Positions 35,101-46,091 of a stretch of DNA of 64,000 nucleotides are shown here, one piece after another (position 1 is the first letter of the stretch; each line of letters opens with the position of its first letter). Made by a program: the position numbers and the translations under genes. Below the pieces are notes generated by a model that made no database searches, was not told the DNA's origin, and worked only from the letters and a program-made list of their open reading frames with translations. Source of the stretch: Melitaea cinxia (lineage: Eukaryota; Arthropoda; Insecta; Lepidoptera; Nymphalidae); contig NC_059410.1 of NCBI RefSeq assembly GCF_905220565.1, positions 2,309,501-2,373,500 on the forward strand, given 5' to 3'.

Positions 35101-38100
35101 ACCCTGATGTTAGCTAGTCAACAAAGGAGTTAGCAACGTGAATTTAGCTAGCCAATGAAGTATAACTTTCTTACGTGCGTACACACACACTTTTGAAGTT
35201 GTTTTCGTCTGTGATGAGTTAGCCGCTACAGGTTCATTCGGCTTGCGTATTTAATTAGCTATTTTTTTTTATTTTTTTTTTTTATATAAGTGGGGAAGGG
35301 TTTTTTATTTCACATTTTACATGGATTACGTTGTATCACAGGCGTAACTTTCGCATCCAATTTTGCTCAACATATTGCCGGAACTAGACCATCTAACAGA
35401 CAATAATTGTCTTTACTTCTTTTACTCTACTTAAACCCCCCTCCCCCTCCCATCATATAACTCCTTTTATTTCTACATAATATACATAACATATGAAAGG
35501 TATATCGTGAAAATTCTATATAATATGTAAGATAAAAAATAGTGTATTGAAAGTTTTAAATTTAATTTTAAGCCGTCGATAAGCAAACGTATGTAAGCTC
35601 TCGACGCGACCGACGTCTTGATTGTTGACGTGTGAGTTATGTCCGTGTTGTAATCGTAGAATAACAATAAGCTTAGAAATATTTACAGCCACAGTTATCT
35701 TCAAGGATTGTATGATGTATCTAATAGGCAAAACATTCTATGTTAGTAATGTGGCAACGATGCGTTGGCATAGTATATAGTAAAATATTCGATTATCGAA
35801 TACAAGCTGTTACTAGTGACTTCCTTCGTAAGGAAGTTAGATATTTTTCAATTTTTTAATTTTATTGAATTAAAGCTTCTTTACGCACGCTTGACTTGTG
35901 GAGTATGCTGGAAAATGCGTGACGAGATCGTTACGAACAGTGTGATTGGGTGAGGCGAACGGCAGTTAAGAGGAAGATATGAGTTAGATCGAGCTAAAGA
36001 ACTTTTACTTAAGTCGTGTAGTCTAAAGCACACTCATTTTTTATCGACTTTAAAAAAGGAGGTTCTCAATTCAATTGTATTTTTTGTGTGTTGTTCCTCT
36101 ACACCTTTTTACTGGATTTACAGATTTTGATGATTCCTTTTTTAAAGCTCTGCACCCAAATAGTAAAATAGGGTCCCGCCCTATTACTAAGACTCCGCTG
36201 TCCGTCCGTCTATCACCAGGCTGTATCTCCTGAACCGCGGAAGTTAGAAAATGTTGAAATTTTCACAGATGATTTATTTATTTTTGCCGCTATAACATTA
36301 AATACTAAAAAAGCGTGGTAAAAAAAAGCAATAAAATAAATATTTAGAGGGCCTCTCATACAACAAACGTGATTTTTTTGCTTAATATTGATAACGGTCA
36401 CAAATAGAAATATTCACAGAATATTTAGTTATATATTCACCTTAAAAATAAATAATTAATTTAAAATAAAACAAATATTTAAGGGGAGCTGACATACATC
36501 AGACATGTTTTTTTTTTGCAGTTTTTATAAATAATGGTACGGAACTTTTCGTGCGCGAGTCCGACTCGCAATTGGCCGTTTTTTTTTTTCTTTAATCAAA
36601 AGCTGGCGCTTGTCATAACTGTTGTCAAATTAAATCTCGATCGAAATCTGACGAGTACTTTTTGAGATATCCCAAATAGTGTAATTTCATTGACTGTTTT
36701 ATCGTCTTCCTACGTTGTATTATTTGTTCATGTATTTGAAGTCGGTTTCTTTTCATTCCGTTTGCGAGCAAACACAACTATTTATTAATATGCTTAATGC
36801 TTTAATGTATGTAATATTTGCTACAATATAAATCCACCATCTGGAATCGTCGTTGGCACCTATAATTGAGGTGACACTTAGCAAGATTATAATGTACAAG
36901 CTCTAAATGGTTGTTAATTTTGTTGATGTAACTTTGATTTTTTTTATTTTTTTTTTTTATTGATAATAATAAAGATCGCATTTATTTATTTATATATATG
37001 CAAATTTATCTATTTCCAGCTCGCGACAGATTCCCATCGACTTCTTCAACAGATGACAACGAGTCTGGCACGGACGGTGAGGCTGACCGGTCCAGAGGCC
37101 GCGCCAGTCTCTCCCACGTTCACCCCGGACCACCACCGGTAACGATCAACATTACCTACACTTATTGTTTTAAATAAATAATTGTTACGTTCGATAAAAT
37201 TTTATTATATAACTAACTATAAAAAACGAAAATAAATATTTTTGTAATATACGTTGGCAAGCGCTTATTCCGCCGATTAAAACTGTCACGTCGTCGTGTG
37301 ACGGGCAGGATCTTATACTCAAGGGCTTGCAACTGAGCCCAATTTCAATGGTGAGAGATTAGTACGATAGTGTCATAACCTTCCGTTCGCGTCAACGCCG
37401 CTGTACGCCACTGCTATCGATAGGTGCGGTCACGTGGTACGGTGCGTAGACTACGGGCGCGTTCAACTAAAAGGCCCACAACGCCATTGACCGCGACTGC
37501 TGAAATTGGCGTTCCTTTAACGTAAAAAACGCCGAGAACGCTGTAATAATAATAATAAAGACGTTTATTCACCAAGCATAAAAAAACAGAAGATTTCTTA
37601 GTCTAATTTACAGAGATTTATATTTAAAAACTAAATATAGTAACATATATAGCATTAACAAAGTATATGAAAATAGTATTTAATAAAAAAAGACGTAGGT
37701 ATTGTAGGCGAATTTATAAGTAAAACGCATATTTGAGCGCTGTCAGGTGTCAGCTGTGTGCTCTCAATATGGCGGCATGTTGAAAACATGCAGGTGTGGA
37801 GGATTGTGAGTAAATATTTCACATGGATTGGAGTAAAACTTAATTCAATATAGATTCCCGGGAATTTATCGTTGCGTTTTTGTCGAATCGAATGAGAGAT
37901 AACATTCACAATTTGACATCGACAGTTGCTTTTTAAAATTCCCGCCACGTCACTGTTCGCGACCACATCGCACCAACCTTGCCCACTTCATACGTCGTAT
38001 ATTGTTTCTTTTTCAATACAAATTACTACTTTACAGCAAGACTCCCAACCACACCTCACAGAAAATATATGGTTATAGGAAAGCCTATATGTATTGATTG

Positions 38101-40557
38101 ATTGATTTATTGATTCAGACCGTAATGTCCCACTGTTGGGCAAAAGCCTTTTTCTCTTTAAAAAAAAAAATTTTTTTCTTTTACAGTGGTGGAGTAAACG
38201 ACAAATAGATAGAAAAAATTATCTTTAATTGATGAACTTTATTAGCCCAAATTTAAACTCAAATTACGTTTAAAGGTCGACAACACGCTTGCGATGCTAC
38301 TTATGCCGCAAGCATCCATAGGCTATGGTTATCGCTTAACATCATGGGGACAATACGTTTGCTTGCTACGCTCAATCATCATTACTTTGGCTATAAAACA
38401 GCACACTGTGACTAAAACAATTGACGCCATACCTACTAGTTCCTAAGTGAATCAATATTTGTATTTTTCTATTTATTTATTTGTTTGTTTGTTACCAGGG
38501 CGGGATAATAGTCCGCAAACGACGCGGGAACCTACCCAAACATTCTGTCAAAATACTCAAACGCTGGCTATATGAACATCGGTACAATGCGTACCCCAGC
38601 GACGCCGAGAAACTAACGCTTAGTCAAGAGGCTAATTTGACTGTATTGCAGGTAAATATTGTATACATACACGTAAATGCACTGTAAGCAGTGTATGTTA
38701 AACTAATTTTAATGTAGTTAGTTAGTATGTAATCTTAGACGGGTAAAACTGAGGTTACAACTATATAATTATTGGATTTTTTACGGTATTACTGCAGTCA
38801 AATAGTGTCGAATATTGTCATAAAATATATTTTTCTTATTTGTTAACTGACTAAGTGTGTCATTGTCAAATAAAAATAAATGTGTATATTCATAAAAATT
38901 GACTACATATTTATTGTACACATATGCTGCCATTAGACCATGTATTCTAGTCCGAGCTGGCCTGGAAAGAGATCGCTTTTTAGCGAATAAGGCTGCTCTT
39001 TCTTTTTACCTTGTGATTAGGGGTTTGCGAATAATCCGAATTTACGATGTATTCGTTCCGAATCGAATATTATATACGATTTGATTCTCGAATCGAATTA
39101 TTCGAAACATCCCAAATTGTGGAAAAATTTTCCAAATAATTCGAAAAAAGTTCGAATAATTCGAGTTGTTCGATTCGAATTTCGTATCCAATATTTATAT
39201 TCGTTCGATTCTATTCTATTCAAACGATATTCACACACCCTTACTTGTGATACTTAACTATGATTCTATTCTATGTAATATTTTTAACGGTCTTCAAAAA
39301 TAGGTTGAGGTTCTCTCATTTTGATCACTTTTTTATGTGTTACCTACTTCATAACTTCGTACTAGGTGTATAACTCGCGTCATGTAAAAAGGACGTTGAA
39401 AGAAACTGGAGGGGGTGTAAAGTACTACTGTTTTATTTTTTAATTAGGCTCTCACTCGCGGCTTCGTATAATGGTTATTCGTACATTAAAAAATACTAGA
39501 AATACCAGTGCGAATAATTCGGACTAAATAAGTATGATCATTATCACTTTACAATTATCACATCACTTAAACAAAAATAATAATAAATTTTTTTGTTATT
39601 GAAATGTCGTATTCAAAAATATTAATTAACTAATCTCTCGATATTTGTATTTTAATAGTTTTTTATAATGAATGTTTAAAATGATAAATTGATATTTGTT
39701 TTTTAGTGAAATAAATAATAAATGGAGTTTTACAAGTGTCCGTATGATAATGTGTTGTGAAAATGAGTGATAAATGCGGAAAAAACGTGAATTACGATTG
39801 ACAGTGGTTTGTTTACCAAATAAGACTTCCAAAAATGGACAGTAGAAAAACGTTTTTTCAAGAGTTGGCAACACTGTAAATCGCCTTTGCGCATTTTGAC
39901 AGCCAGCTTTCTTTTAACATGACGCGAATTATACTTTATAAATGATTTTTCTTACTTCTCTATGTAAAACTATTTTGTAATTTAAAACTTTTGTGCGCGA
40001 TAGTATTTTGAGTCGACGTCGAACTGTCCAACCAATAGCACACCGGCAAGCCTACGAAGCGTGATAAACACCACCTACCTCATACCACCAAATAGACCGA
40101 TAAATCGCCTCTACGCAGCTTTAAGGCCAGCGTTCTTTTTACGTGACGCGAACTATACTTTTTATTTTACTTTTTTTTATTCGGAAGCTGATGCTTGCCA
40201 TGTGGTCCCATTTAAATGTGAGGTCCATCTGACGAGTAATTCCTAAAAATGTATGTAATGTGTAATCGGGTGAGGCGAACGGAGCAAGAGAAAGGTACGA
40301 GCATACATTCTCTATTTCTCATAGCCCGTTACGTTTCGTATATCTAAGACACAGTACAAGACTATTGTGCAGAAGTTTTACTTCAGTCGTGTGGTCTAAA
40401 AGACACTTGTTTTTTTATAAAATTTGGTGTCTTACAGGTATGCAACTGGTTCATAAACGCGCGTCGTCGCATCCTACCCGAGATGATACGTCGGGAAGGC
40501 CACGACCCCCTTCACTATACGATATCTCGTCGAGGTAGAAAGCAACTGGGCGCTGCG
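29019..40557 (+). CDS. TGIF (achi/vis): TGIF-type TALE homeobox protein (achintya/vismay homologue), 3' end lost in assembly gap
   Basis: Coding exons 29019-29160, 37020-37138, 38499-38651 and 40438-40557 join in phase (1/2, 0, 0). Exon 3 begins the homeodomain (RRGNLPKHSVKILKRWLYEH, then RYNAYPS, the three-residue TALE loop), and exon 4 completes it with VCNWFINARRRILPEM. The downstream HDPLHYTISRRGR matches TGIF proteins, which are DNA-binding transcriptional regulators in the nucleus (TGF-beta and retinoid pathways in vertebrates; spermatogenesis in flies). Exon 2 is acidic and Ser-rich (TSSTDDNESGTDGEADRS). The reading frame enters the N gap at 40558, so the C-terminus is unseen. Alternative first exons are listed separately. 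Confidence 0.88.
29500..29515 (+). CDS. TGIF (achi/vis): TGIF-like gene, alternative first coding exon candidate 2
   Basis: ATG TAT CAA AGC AAA G lies before the donor gtaaga (29516). It leaves the same one-base phase as the exon ending at 29160, so both could splice to 37020. An upstream CpG-rich stretch (29330-29400) with ttacgtcat and aatggcgccaatgcgcc could be its promoter. Confidence 0.4.
31575..31990 (-). pseudogene. RTE/jockey-type LINE C-terminal remnant and 3' tail
   Basis: The minus strand reads QLLRLIIQGKIQGKRSVGRR and RTSWQKNLHQWFG, then a basic stretch, a well-known C-terminal segment of insect LINE polyproteins. Positions 31863-31990 hold an (AAT)n tail and a ttcttccagacaacc motif from a second LINE. 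Confidence 0.7.
32632..33000 (+). repeat. GTGGGTGTCGTAAGAGGC-family repeat with internal duplication
   Basis: Same family as at 1495. Here the segment ccttggaact...ggcgggataacca occurs twice (about 32714 and 32771), giving a longer copy. Confidence 0.75.
33219..33350. mobile_element. 132-bp MITE with perfect 14-bp inverted ends
   Basis: The left end is cataaattacgtca and the right end is its exact complement tgacgtaatttatg. No coding capacity is seen. A target-site duplication is not obvious. Confidence 0.7.
34735..35058 (+). repeat. GTGGGTGTCGTAAGAGGC-family repeat
   Basis: This well-preserved copy starts ctacggtactaaagaatata and ends with the RTE-like tail near gtggactgtaaaggctgtaa. Confidence 0.75.
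35860..36775. repeat. Composite of three repeat families
   Basis: Positions 35860-36030 are a GCGTGACGAGATCGTTACG-type repeat. It abuts a GAAGTCGGTT-family copy (36036-36130 and 36580-36775) that is split by a reversed copy of the repeat at 27832 (36135-36580, ending gactcgcaattggccg). Confidence 0.65.
37020..37138 (+). CDS. TGIF (achi/vis): TGIF-like gene, acidic Ser-rich exon
   Basis: The acceptor is tttccag and the donor is gtaacg. It encodes RDRFPSTSSTDDNESGTDGE and then a Pro-rich end (HPGPPP). It ends in phase 0. Confidence 0.8.
37240..37540. promoter_or_regulatory. CpG-richer block inside TGIF-like intron, possible internal promoter
   Basis: About 280 bases contain many CG dinucleotides (cacgtcgtcgtgtgacgggc, ctatcgataggtgcggtcac), unlike the flanks. 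It lies upstream of the short candidate exon at 37788. Transposon origin is the alternative. Confidence 0.3.
37545..38350. repeat. Repeat remnants in TGIF-like intron
   Basis: Positions 37545-37700 start with (AAT)n and resemble a reversed LINE tail. Positions 38100-38350 hold SINE-like pieces (gtcccactgttgggcaaaag; cgcttgcgatgctacttatg). Confidence 0.5.
37788..37805 (+). CDS. TGIF (achi/vis): TGIF-like gene, alternative first coding exon candidate 3
   Basis: ATG CAG GTG TGG AGG ATT precedes the donor gtgagt (37806) and ends in phase 0, which is what the homeodomain exon at 38499 needs. This would give a short-N-terminus isoform lacking the acidic exon. The support is phase and donor only. 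Confidence 0.3.
38499..38651 (+). CDS. TGIF (achi/vis): TGIF-like gene, homeodomain exon 1
   Basis: It has 51 codons between accag and gtaaat. It encodes GGIIVRKRRGNLPKHSVKIL and then helix 1, the TALE loop and helix 2, ending LSQEANLTVLQ. Confidence 0.93.
39018..40415. repeat. Repeat remnants in last visible TGIF-like intron
   Basis: Positions 39018-39243 are an element rich in TTCGAAT with imperfect inverted ends (aggggtttgcgaataatc against the complement of gatattcacacaccct). Positions 39284-39400 and 40145-40260 are partial GAAGTCGGTT-family sequences. Positions 40255-40415 are a GTGAGGCGAACGG repeat ending about 20 bases before the acceptor at 40437. Confidence 0.5.
40438..40557 (+). 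CDS. TGIF (achi/vis): TGIF-like gene, homeodomain exon 2 (truncated by gap)
   Basis: The acceptor is cttacag. The recognition helix VCNWFINARRRILPEMIRRE is followed by HDPLHYTISRRGRKQLGAA. Sequence becomes N at 40558. Confidence 0.93.
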
Positions 40558-41057
40558 NNNNNNNNNNNNNNNNNNNNNNNNNNNNNNNNNNNNNNNNNNN
40601 NNNNNNNNNNNNNNNNNNNNNNNNNNNNNNNNNNNNNNNNNNNNNNNNNNNNNNNNNNNNNNNNNNNNNNNNNNNNNNNNNNNNNNNNNNNNNNNNNNNN
40701 NNNNNNNNNNNNNNNNNNNNNNNNNNNNNNNNNNNNNNNNNNNNNNNNNNNNNNNNNNNNNNNNNNNNNNNNNNNNNNNNNNNNNNNNNNNNNNNNNNNN
40801 NNNNNNNNNNNNNNNNNNNNNNNNNNNNNNNNNNNNNNNNNNNNNNNNNNNNNNNNNNNNNNNNNNNNNNNNNNNNNNNNNNNNNNNNNNNNNNNNNNNN
40901 NNNNNNNNNNNNNNNNNNNNNNNNNNNNNNNNNNNNNNNNNNNNNNNNNNNNNNNNNNNNNNNNNNNNNNNNNNNNNNNNNNNNNNNNNNNNNNNNNNNN
41001 NNNNNNNNNNNNNNNNNNNNNNNNNNNNNNNNNNNNNNNNNNNNNNNNNNNNNNNNN
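40558..41057. other. Assembly gap (500 N)
   Basis: Exactly 500 N, a round number typical of a gap of unknown true size. It removes the 3' part of the TGIF-like homeobox gene and the 5' part of the LINE to its right. Confidence 0.99.
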
Positions 41058-42055
41058 CTCAATCCCCTTTATGACACTCCTTTTGCCTCATATTTTCTCC
41101 AAATATTATTCTGAATCTTCCTATTGATATAGTTCCCCCTTTAGCCAACTCAATACAATTGTCAATAATCAATTTAGGAACTGGCTTCTTACTTACACTG
41201 ACGCATCAAAACTATCAGACATTGGATGTCTCGGAGTAGCAGTCTGGATTCCGAGAGTTAATGTTATATTAAATTTTAAATTACCACCAGTGGCTTCCGT
41301 TTTTACTGGAGAAGTTTTGGCCATTTTCGAAGCACTAAGATTTATTGAATCACATCATCTTAATAAATCTATTATCTTTTCAGATTCTAGAAGCTTCTTG
41401 GAAGCCATCCAGTTTAACCAATTTAGGTCCAAATCCAAATTTTCTCTTATTTTCAAAATTAAATAATTTTTTTTTGCTTGTCATTCTAAGAATATTTAGG
41501 TTGCTATTGCTTGGATACCAAGCCATTATGGCATTACAGGAAATGAAAGTGTAGATTCCCTTGCTAAGGCGGCTACTGTGTCCGGAGGTCTTAGCTAATT
41601 TAGTGTTCACTGTCAGGACCTCATGCTACTAGCCAAGGCTCACTTAACATCAGAATGGAATAAGCTTTGGCTCCATTCTAGCAGAAACAAGGGCAAGCAT
41701 TATGCAGATATACAGCGATTAGTACCTGACAAACCTTGGTTTTTCAAATATAGAAAAGCAAACAAACCAGTTTGTTCCACAATATGTCATCTCAAACTCG
41801 GCCGTTCTTGTACTCCTGTTTTCCTGTCTAAAATTAGAATGAAAGACAGTTCACTTTGTGAGTGTGGACTGGATTAAGGCTCTCCTGATCATATTTTCTT
41901 TACCTGTCCAAGGAATCTGTCCTACCTTTACGATTATCTCCCCTCTGATATACCGCACCCTATCGACCTTAAATCTGTTCTGTCATATGAACATACTCCA
42001 TTTGTAGATATTTTATGTTCATTTATCTCAATAAATAACATTAGGCTGTAAAATT
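41058..42055 (+). pseudogene. Jockey-like LINE, RNase H domain and C-terminus, decayed
   Basis: Translated across stops, the plus strand shows an RNase H domain: YTDASKLSDIGCLGVAVW, then GEVLAIFEALRFI, FSDSRSFLEAI and AWIPSHYGITGNESVDSLAK, which supply the expected acidic residues. A Cys-rich C-terminus (SSLCECGLD, DHIFFTCPRNLS) follows and ends near 42050. In-frame stops and frame changes (for example near 41470 and 41877) show it is dead. The 5' part is lost in the gap. Confidence 0.85.
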
Positions 42056-42274
42056 GTTTGTCTTATACTAACCCATATATGTTTGTATATATTTGTTTGT
42101 GTCTTGTTTTAGGTGGATCAACAGATTTTAAATTATTCTCTTTCTTTGACATAAATTTGTAATCTCACAAAACCAGCATATTTAGTAGACAATTTCAAAA
42201 TAACAGAAAAAATTCAATTACTCGGATGTTGGCAAATCCTAGAGAAAGCTAGAATTTAAAAGAAGAAGAAGAAG

Positions 42275-42650
42275 AAGATCAAAGATCACTCAAAAAGTTG
42301 TAATCAGATCGCGATGAAATTTAAATGTGACCACGTGATAAATATCAGCTTTCGATTAAATTAAAAATCATCTAAATTGGTACATCCAATAAAAAGTTAT
42401 GTGGTATAATACAACGTAGGTTGATGAAAGTGATGATAGTCAAGTAAAAACGCATTATTAGATATAACTCAAAAAGTAGTCGTTAGATCTGAAATAAATT
42501 TAAATTGGACCAAATGACACGCACCACCTTTCGATATTTATTTTTTTACGGAAATCGGTCCACCCAGTTAAAGTTCTGAAGTAACATATACATTAAAAAA
42601 AATACAATCGAACTGACAACCTCGTCCTTTTTTGGAAGTCGGTTAATAAG
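42275..42650 (-). mobile_element. Reversed copy of the AACCGACTTC inverted-end element (partial)
   Basis: It ends at the right with tttttggaagtcggttaa, the complement of the family's start. The left end is truncated next to a (GAA)n run at 42263-42278. Confidence 0.65.
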
Positions 42651-42659
42651 AATTAAAAG

Positions 42660-43540
42660 CAATCTATATCTGTTTCTTTGGGGCTGGCCCTAGAGGGTAC
42701 AATAGGGAATTTACATTTTTGTTACAATTGGGTACAACATTAATAACAAATCTGATAAACAATACATAATGTGTTTGACTACTAATTGTGTTCCTTCAAA
42801 TGAGGTGTAATAGTTCATATTCCACGTGAAAAAAAAATACCTAGCCCATTTTTTAATTTCACTGTTTAAATAGATGATGTACTTTGATAGACTCATCATA
42901 AGCACGTAAACATGGCCACAATGTACAGTAAAAACATTCTACGAGATAAAGAATTCTTTCTATATGCGGTTCTCTGGTAGTATACAGTAGTTAATATTAA
43001 TATTTCACTTTGTCTACTTTTAGGGCTGAAAAAAATAGTACTGGACGGTTATGTAGAAGTACCTTGCCAGAGTAGCTCGTATATTAATTAATAATATTAA
43101 TTATGTGGAACGTGAACACACACTACAGAACCCCCATTTGAATAATTGCAGCTAGGACGAGGAATAATTACTGACTTAAGAGAAAAATATAATTTTCATC
43201 ATGTTTAAGAATTATTTTATTTTATCAGATCCTTCTCCTACATCGGGAAACAGAAGCTGAATCAAAATAAAAATTTCATGTTATTGTTTAACGATGTAAA
43301 TTAGTTAATGTTATTGACAGTTTAAGTTAAGTGGTACCAATATCAACAATTTATCTATAAATATTTTTAAAATTATTTTTCTGTACAAAATATGCATTTA
43401 TATAAAAGAATAAACAATAGCATGCTATTGTGAACATCTATTTATATAATAATATTCGAACGTTTCAGGAAACACATTAATGTTATTGTAATAACAAGAT
43501 TAGAATAAGGAAAAAAAAAATATAATAACATTATTTAGCT
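42660..43540. other. AT-rich stretch left of the signal peptide peptidase exon
   Basis: No exon was found on the minus strand, although downstream exons of the peptidase would be expected here. No clear repeats. Confidence 0.5.
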
Positions 43541-43661
43541 GTTAAAGTTGCGAACTGAACATGCCACGATGACAATACGTGCGCCTTTCTGGTTGGAGCC
43601 AAGTGTCCAAAACCACAACATATAATATCGTATTTCGTATAAGATGAATTGATTTACTCAC

Positions 43662-43853
43662 CTTTTGTTCCTTTAAATATTTTACAGAGCGTAAAGACCC
43701 AAAAAATATGGGTAAAATAGCCATTATCACTAAACTTAAATACGCGATTGCGACTCCTTCGATACTTGATGGAGGTTTATCAGTCACATTTTGTACTGCT
43801 TCTTTCAAACTTTCCTCTATGTTTACAGGGATTTCTGTTACGGACTCTGCCAT
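43662..43853 (-). CDS. Spp (HM13): Signal peptide peptidase, first coding exon only
   Basis: The minus-strand frame of 64 codons starts MAESVTEIPVNIEESLKEAV and contains EGVAIAYLSLVIMAILPIFF, the first transmembrane helix, followed by GSLRSVKYLKEQK. This matches the N-terminus of signal peptide peptidase, the ER intramembrane aspartyl protease that cuts spent signal peptides. The donor gtgagt follows (43656-43661 on the plus strand). The catalytic YD and GLGD exons were not found in the 2.5 kb to the left, nor recognised further left inside the TGIF-like gene. The intron may be very long, or the assembly broken at the gap. Confidence 0.85.
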
Positions 43854-44330
43854 GATTAATTAATACGTTGGAAAATATGGTGTGATTATCTCCTCCGTAG
43901 TTCAATAAGATTTGACAAGAAATTGACAAGTGTACAGTTACTATTAGCAAGTTGGCAGGACTTAAAATGAATTGATTGATCGTCGATCAGTGCAGACTTG
44001 GCAATGCTACCAATTTCCATTATAAAATGCCGGTAAATATCGTTTATTTTTTTTGCTATACCACTTATACCGTTAAATTTTTGTTAGTAATTAAGTAACA
44101 GAAACGTTTGATAACGTTGTTTTACTGAGAAATAGATTTATAACAACACCAATAACTTTAACTCTGACGTCACTAAATAACGATATCTTCACACCTCTTA
44201 ATACCTCTTCGATGTTGCCACTCCGTGCAAAAATGGTTCAATTCAACGCGCGGGAATCCGCACACTGCGTTACGCCACACGAGAGATTGACAAGAGTGGC
44301 AACAGCGCATTATTTTAGCATTATGAGATC
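43854..44330 (-). promoter_or_regulatory. Probable promoter and 5' UTR region of signal peptide peptidase
   Basis: The region upstream of the start codon includes a CpG-richer patch (44225-44285, with caacgcgcgggaatccgcac). No TATA box is recognised. Confidence 0.3.
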
Positions 44331-44384
44331 GAATGAACATATATAAAAATAGGAACGACTTTTAATGTACTTATTAAGCAGTTT

Positions 44385-44665
44385 CGCTTGGGTCTGTAAT
44401 ATCCACCACATGTAGGAGAAAGACCAGAGCTGAATCCAACACGCTGCTCTAATACTGGTTAGTGGATATATTCCCTACTATGAGTAACGACCGGGACCGA
44501 CGTCATAACGTCCTTTCCGAGGCACAATGGGGAGACCTACAAGGATTGCACAAACACCGACACCTCGGCAAACATTTGTATAGCCAATACAAATATTTGT
44601 TATATGCGGGGATCGAAACCGCAACCGCCAGCGCAACAGCCAGTTACGCCGTTTACATACCCTTA
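44385..44665 (-). repeat. SINE of the CACCGTGCCTCGG family, reversed
   Basis: It runs from gtctgtaatatccaccacat to the tRNA-like gggatcgaaaccgcaaccgc. Same family as 2285 and 17810. Confidence 0.7.
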
Positions 44666-45019
44666 ATTTAAACATCAATACTACATCTAGTCATCTCTAT
44701 ACTTTCGTGACTAGTTCAATAGTCATTTTATCATGTTTTTTTTTTTTTTTTTTTTTTTTTTATTGTAAAATAATGCATACTCAATTATCATTTAAATTAT
44801 CAGCACAATTCGTTTTTAAATTATTACGTAAAAAATATGACTAATGCGTCCCATATAGGCTGCAAGTCCTCCCTTGTGGACTTTTTTTTTTCTGAAAGAA
44901 CTATATATTTTTTTACTAAGTATGAGTTCTGATATTTTTATTTTTTCTTAAAAACTAAAAAGTATTAATTGAGTCAAAAAAAAAACGTTTTACATGATTT
45001 AATAAGTAAGACAGTGTGA

Positions 45020-45171
45020 CCCTATGGAAAAAATCTTATAAAACATGGACAAATGCAGACCAAATTCTCATACAGAGTTAAGAGAGTCTATGAGATCTGA
45101 TAGATTCTTATAACTCGGTATGAGAATTTGGTTTGCATTTGTCCATGTTTTATGAGATTTTTTCCATAGGG
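45020..45171. mobile_element. 152-bp near-perfect palindromic element (hairpin MITE)
   Basis: The arms 45020-45072 and 45119-45171 are complementary over about 53 bases (ccctatggaaaaaatcttat against its complement at the right), with a 46-base centre that itself pairs partly (tctatgagatctgatagatt). Confidence 0.8.
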
Positions 45172-45454
45172 GAGTATCATCAACCAGTATTTGGAAGATT
45201 TGGGACGTTTCTTTGACCTCAATATTATTGCATGATTATGAAAACAACCGGGTTCAACAGAACTTGACGTACTCTCGGAGTCACGATAGAGTGAGCATAT
45301 ATAATAGGAGCGAACCTTGACTTAGTATTTTCAAAGGAAGTTAATTATTAATTTACATTGTAAATACTACTTGAGAAATTTCTTATTCAGGATATTATAT
45401 TTAGAAAAAAAGCTACCGAGTTATTTCTATAGTTTTTTTATTTATTTTACACAT

Positions 45455-45810
45455 CACTTCACTCACTTCAGCCTATGGCAGTCCACTGCTGGACATAGGC
45501 CTCCCCAAGTTCGCGACAGACATCCCAGTTTTCCGCAATCCTCATCCAGCCTACACTGGCAATCTTACGTAGCTCGTCGGTCCAACGGGCTGGAGGACGT
45601 CCCACACTGCGTTTGCCAAGACGCGGTCTCCACTCCAGGACCCGTCTACTTCACGGCCATCGGTCCTGCGACACAAATGACCAGCCCACTGCCACTTCAA
45701 CTTGCTAATTCTGTGGGCTATGTCAGTTACTTTCGTTCTCTCACGGATAGTCTCATTTCTAATCCTATCTTTGACTTCACCGGGGAGTCCCCGCACATCG
45801 TTGATTGTTT
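45455..45810 (-). pseudogene. RTE-type LINE C-terminus and 3' end, reversed
   Basis: The minus strand reads IRERTKVTDIAHRISKLKWQ then WAGHLCRRTDGR, the well-known C-terminal segment of RTE-like elements. It ends in the tail complementary to cagtccactgctggacatag. It is broken, and the plus-strand frame here is a shadow. Confidence 0.8.
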
Positions 45811-45834
45811 CATTTCGCGCGGCAAGCTAGGCTG

Positions 45835-46088
45835 AGTGCCTAGTGCGAGTTTTGTTTAATTCGCCTTACAGAAACGCGCTTATACGTGATGATTATTTTG
45901 TATGGGAATTTAAGCAGTGCAATCTAAACAATAAAGAATAGAATACGATACAGTCGATACAGAGTCATCTAATGGCAAACGCAAGAACTAGGTTGCGCTG
46001 TTTAAATTCCGAATTTCCCATACAAGATGAAATTAAAATTTATGCCCTTTTTTGCGAGGCGGATTAAACAAAACTCGCACTCAGCACT
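45835..46088. mobile_element. Inverted-repeat element, tandem copy 1
   Basis: It starts agtgcctagtgcgagttttg and ends caaaactcgcactcagcact, inverted over about 30 bases. The body contains attattttgtatgggaattt and its approximate inverse aattccgaatttcccataca. Confidence 0.8.
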
Positions 46089-46091
46089 GTG

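Larger units (their letters stand above)
29520..37019. other. Large TGIF-like intron
   Basis: It contains AT-rich DNA and many repeats. A LINE tail at 30250-30590 ends cgggcacagctagt. A repeat at 30800-30985 is also found at 48330-48480. Listed separately are the RTE fragment at 31575, the inverted-end element at 33219, two GTGGGTGTCGTAAGAGGC copies at 32632 and 34735, and the composite at 35860-36775. No minus-strand exon was recognised. Confidence 0.55.

Noticed and set aside
45371..45835. 154-codon plus-strand frame
   Set aside because: It is the shadow of an RTE LINE C-terminus coded on the minus strand.
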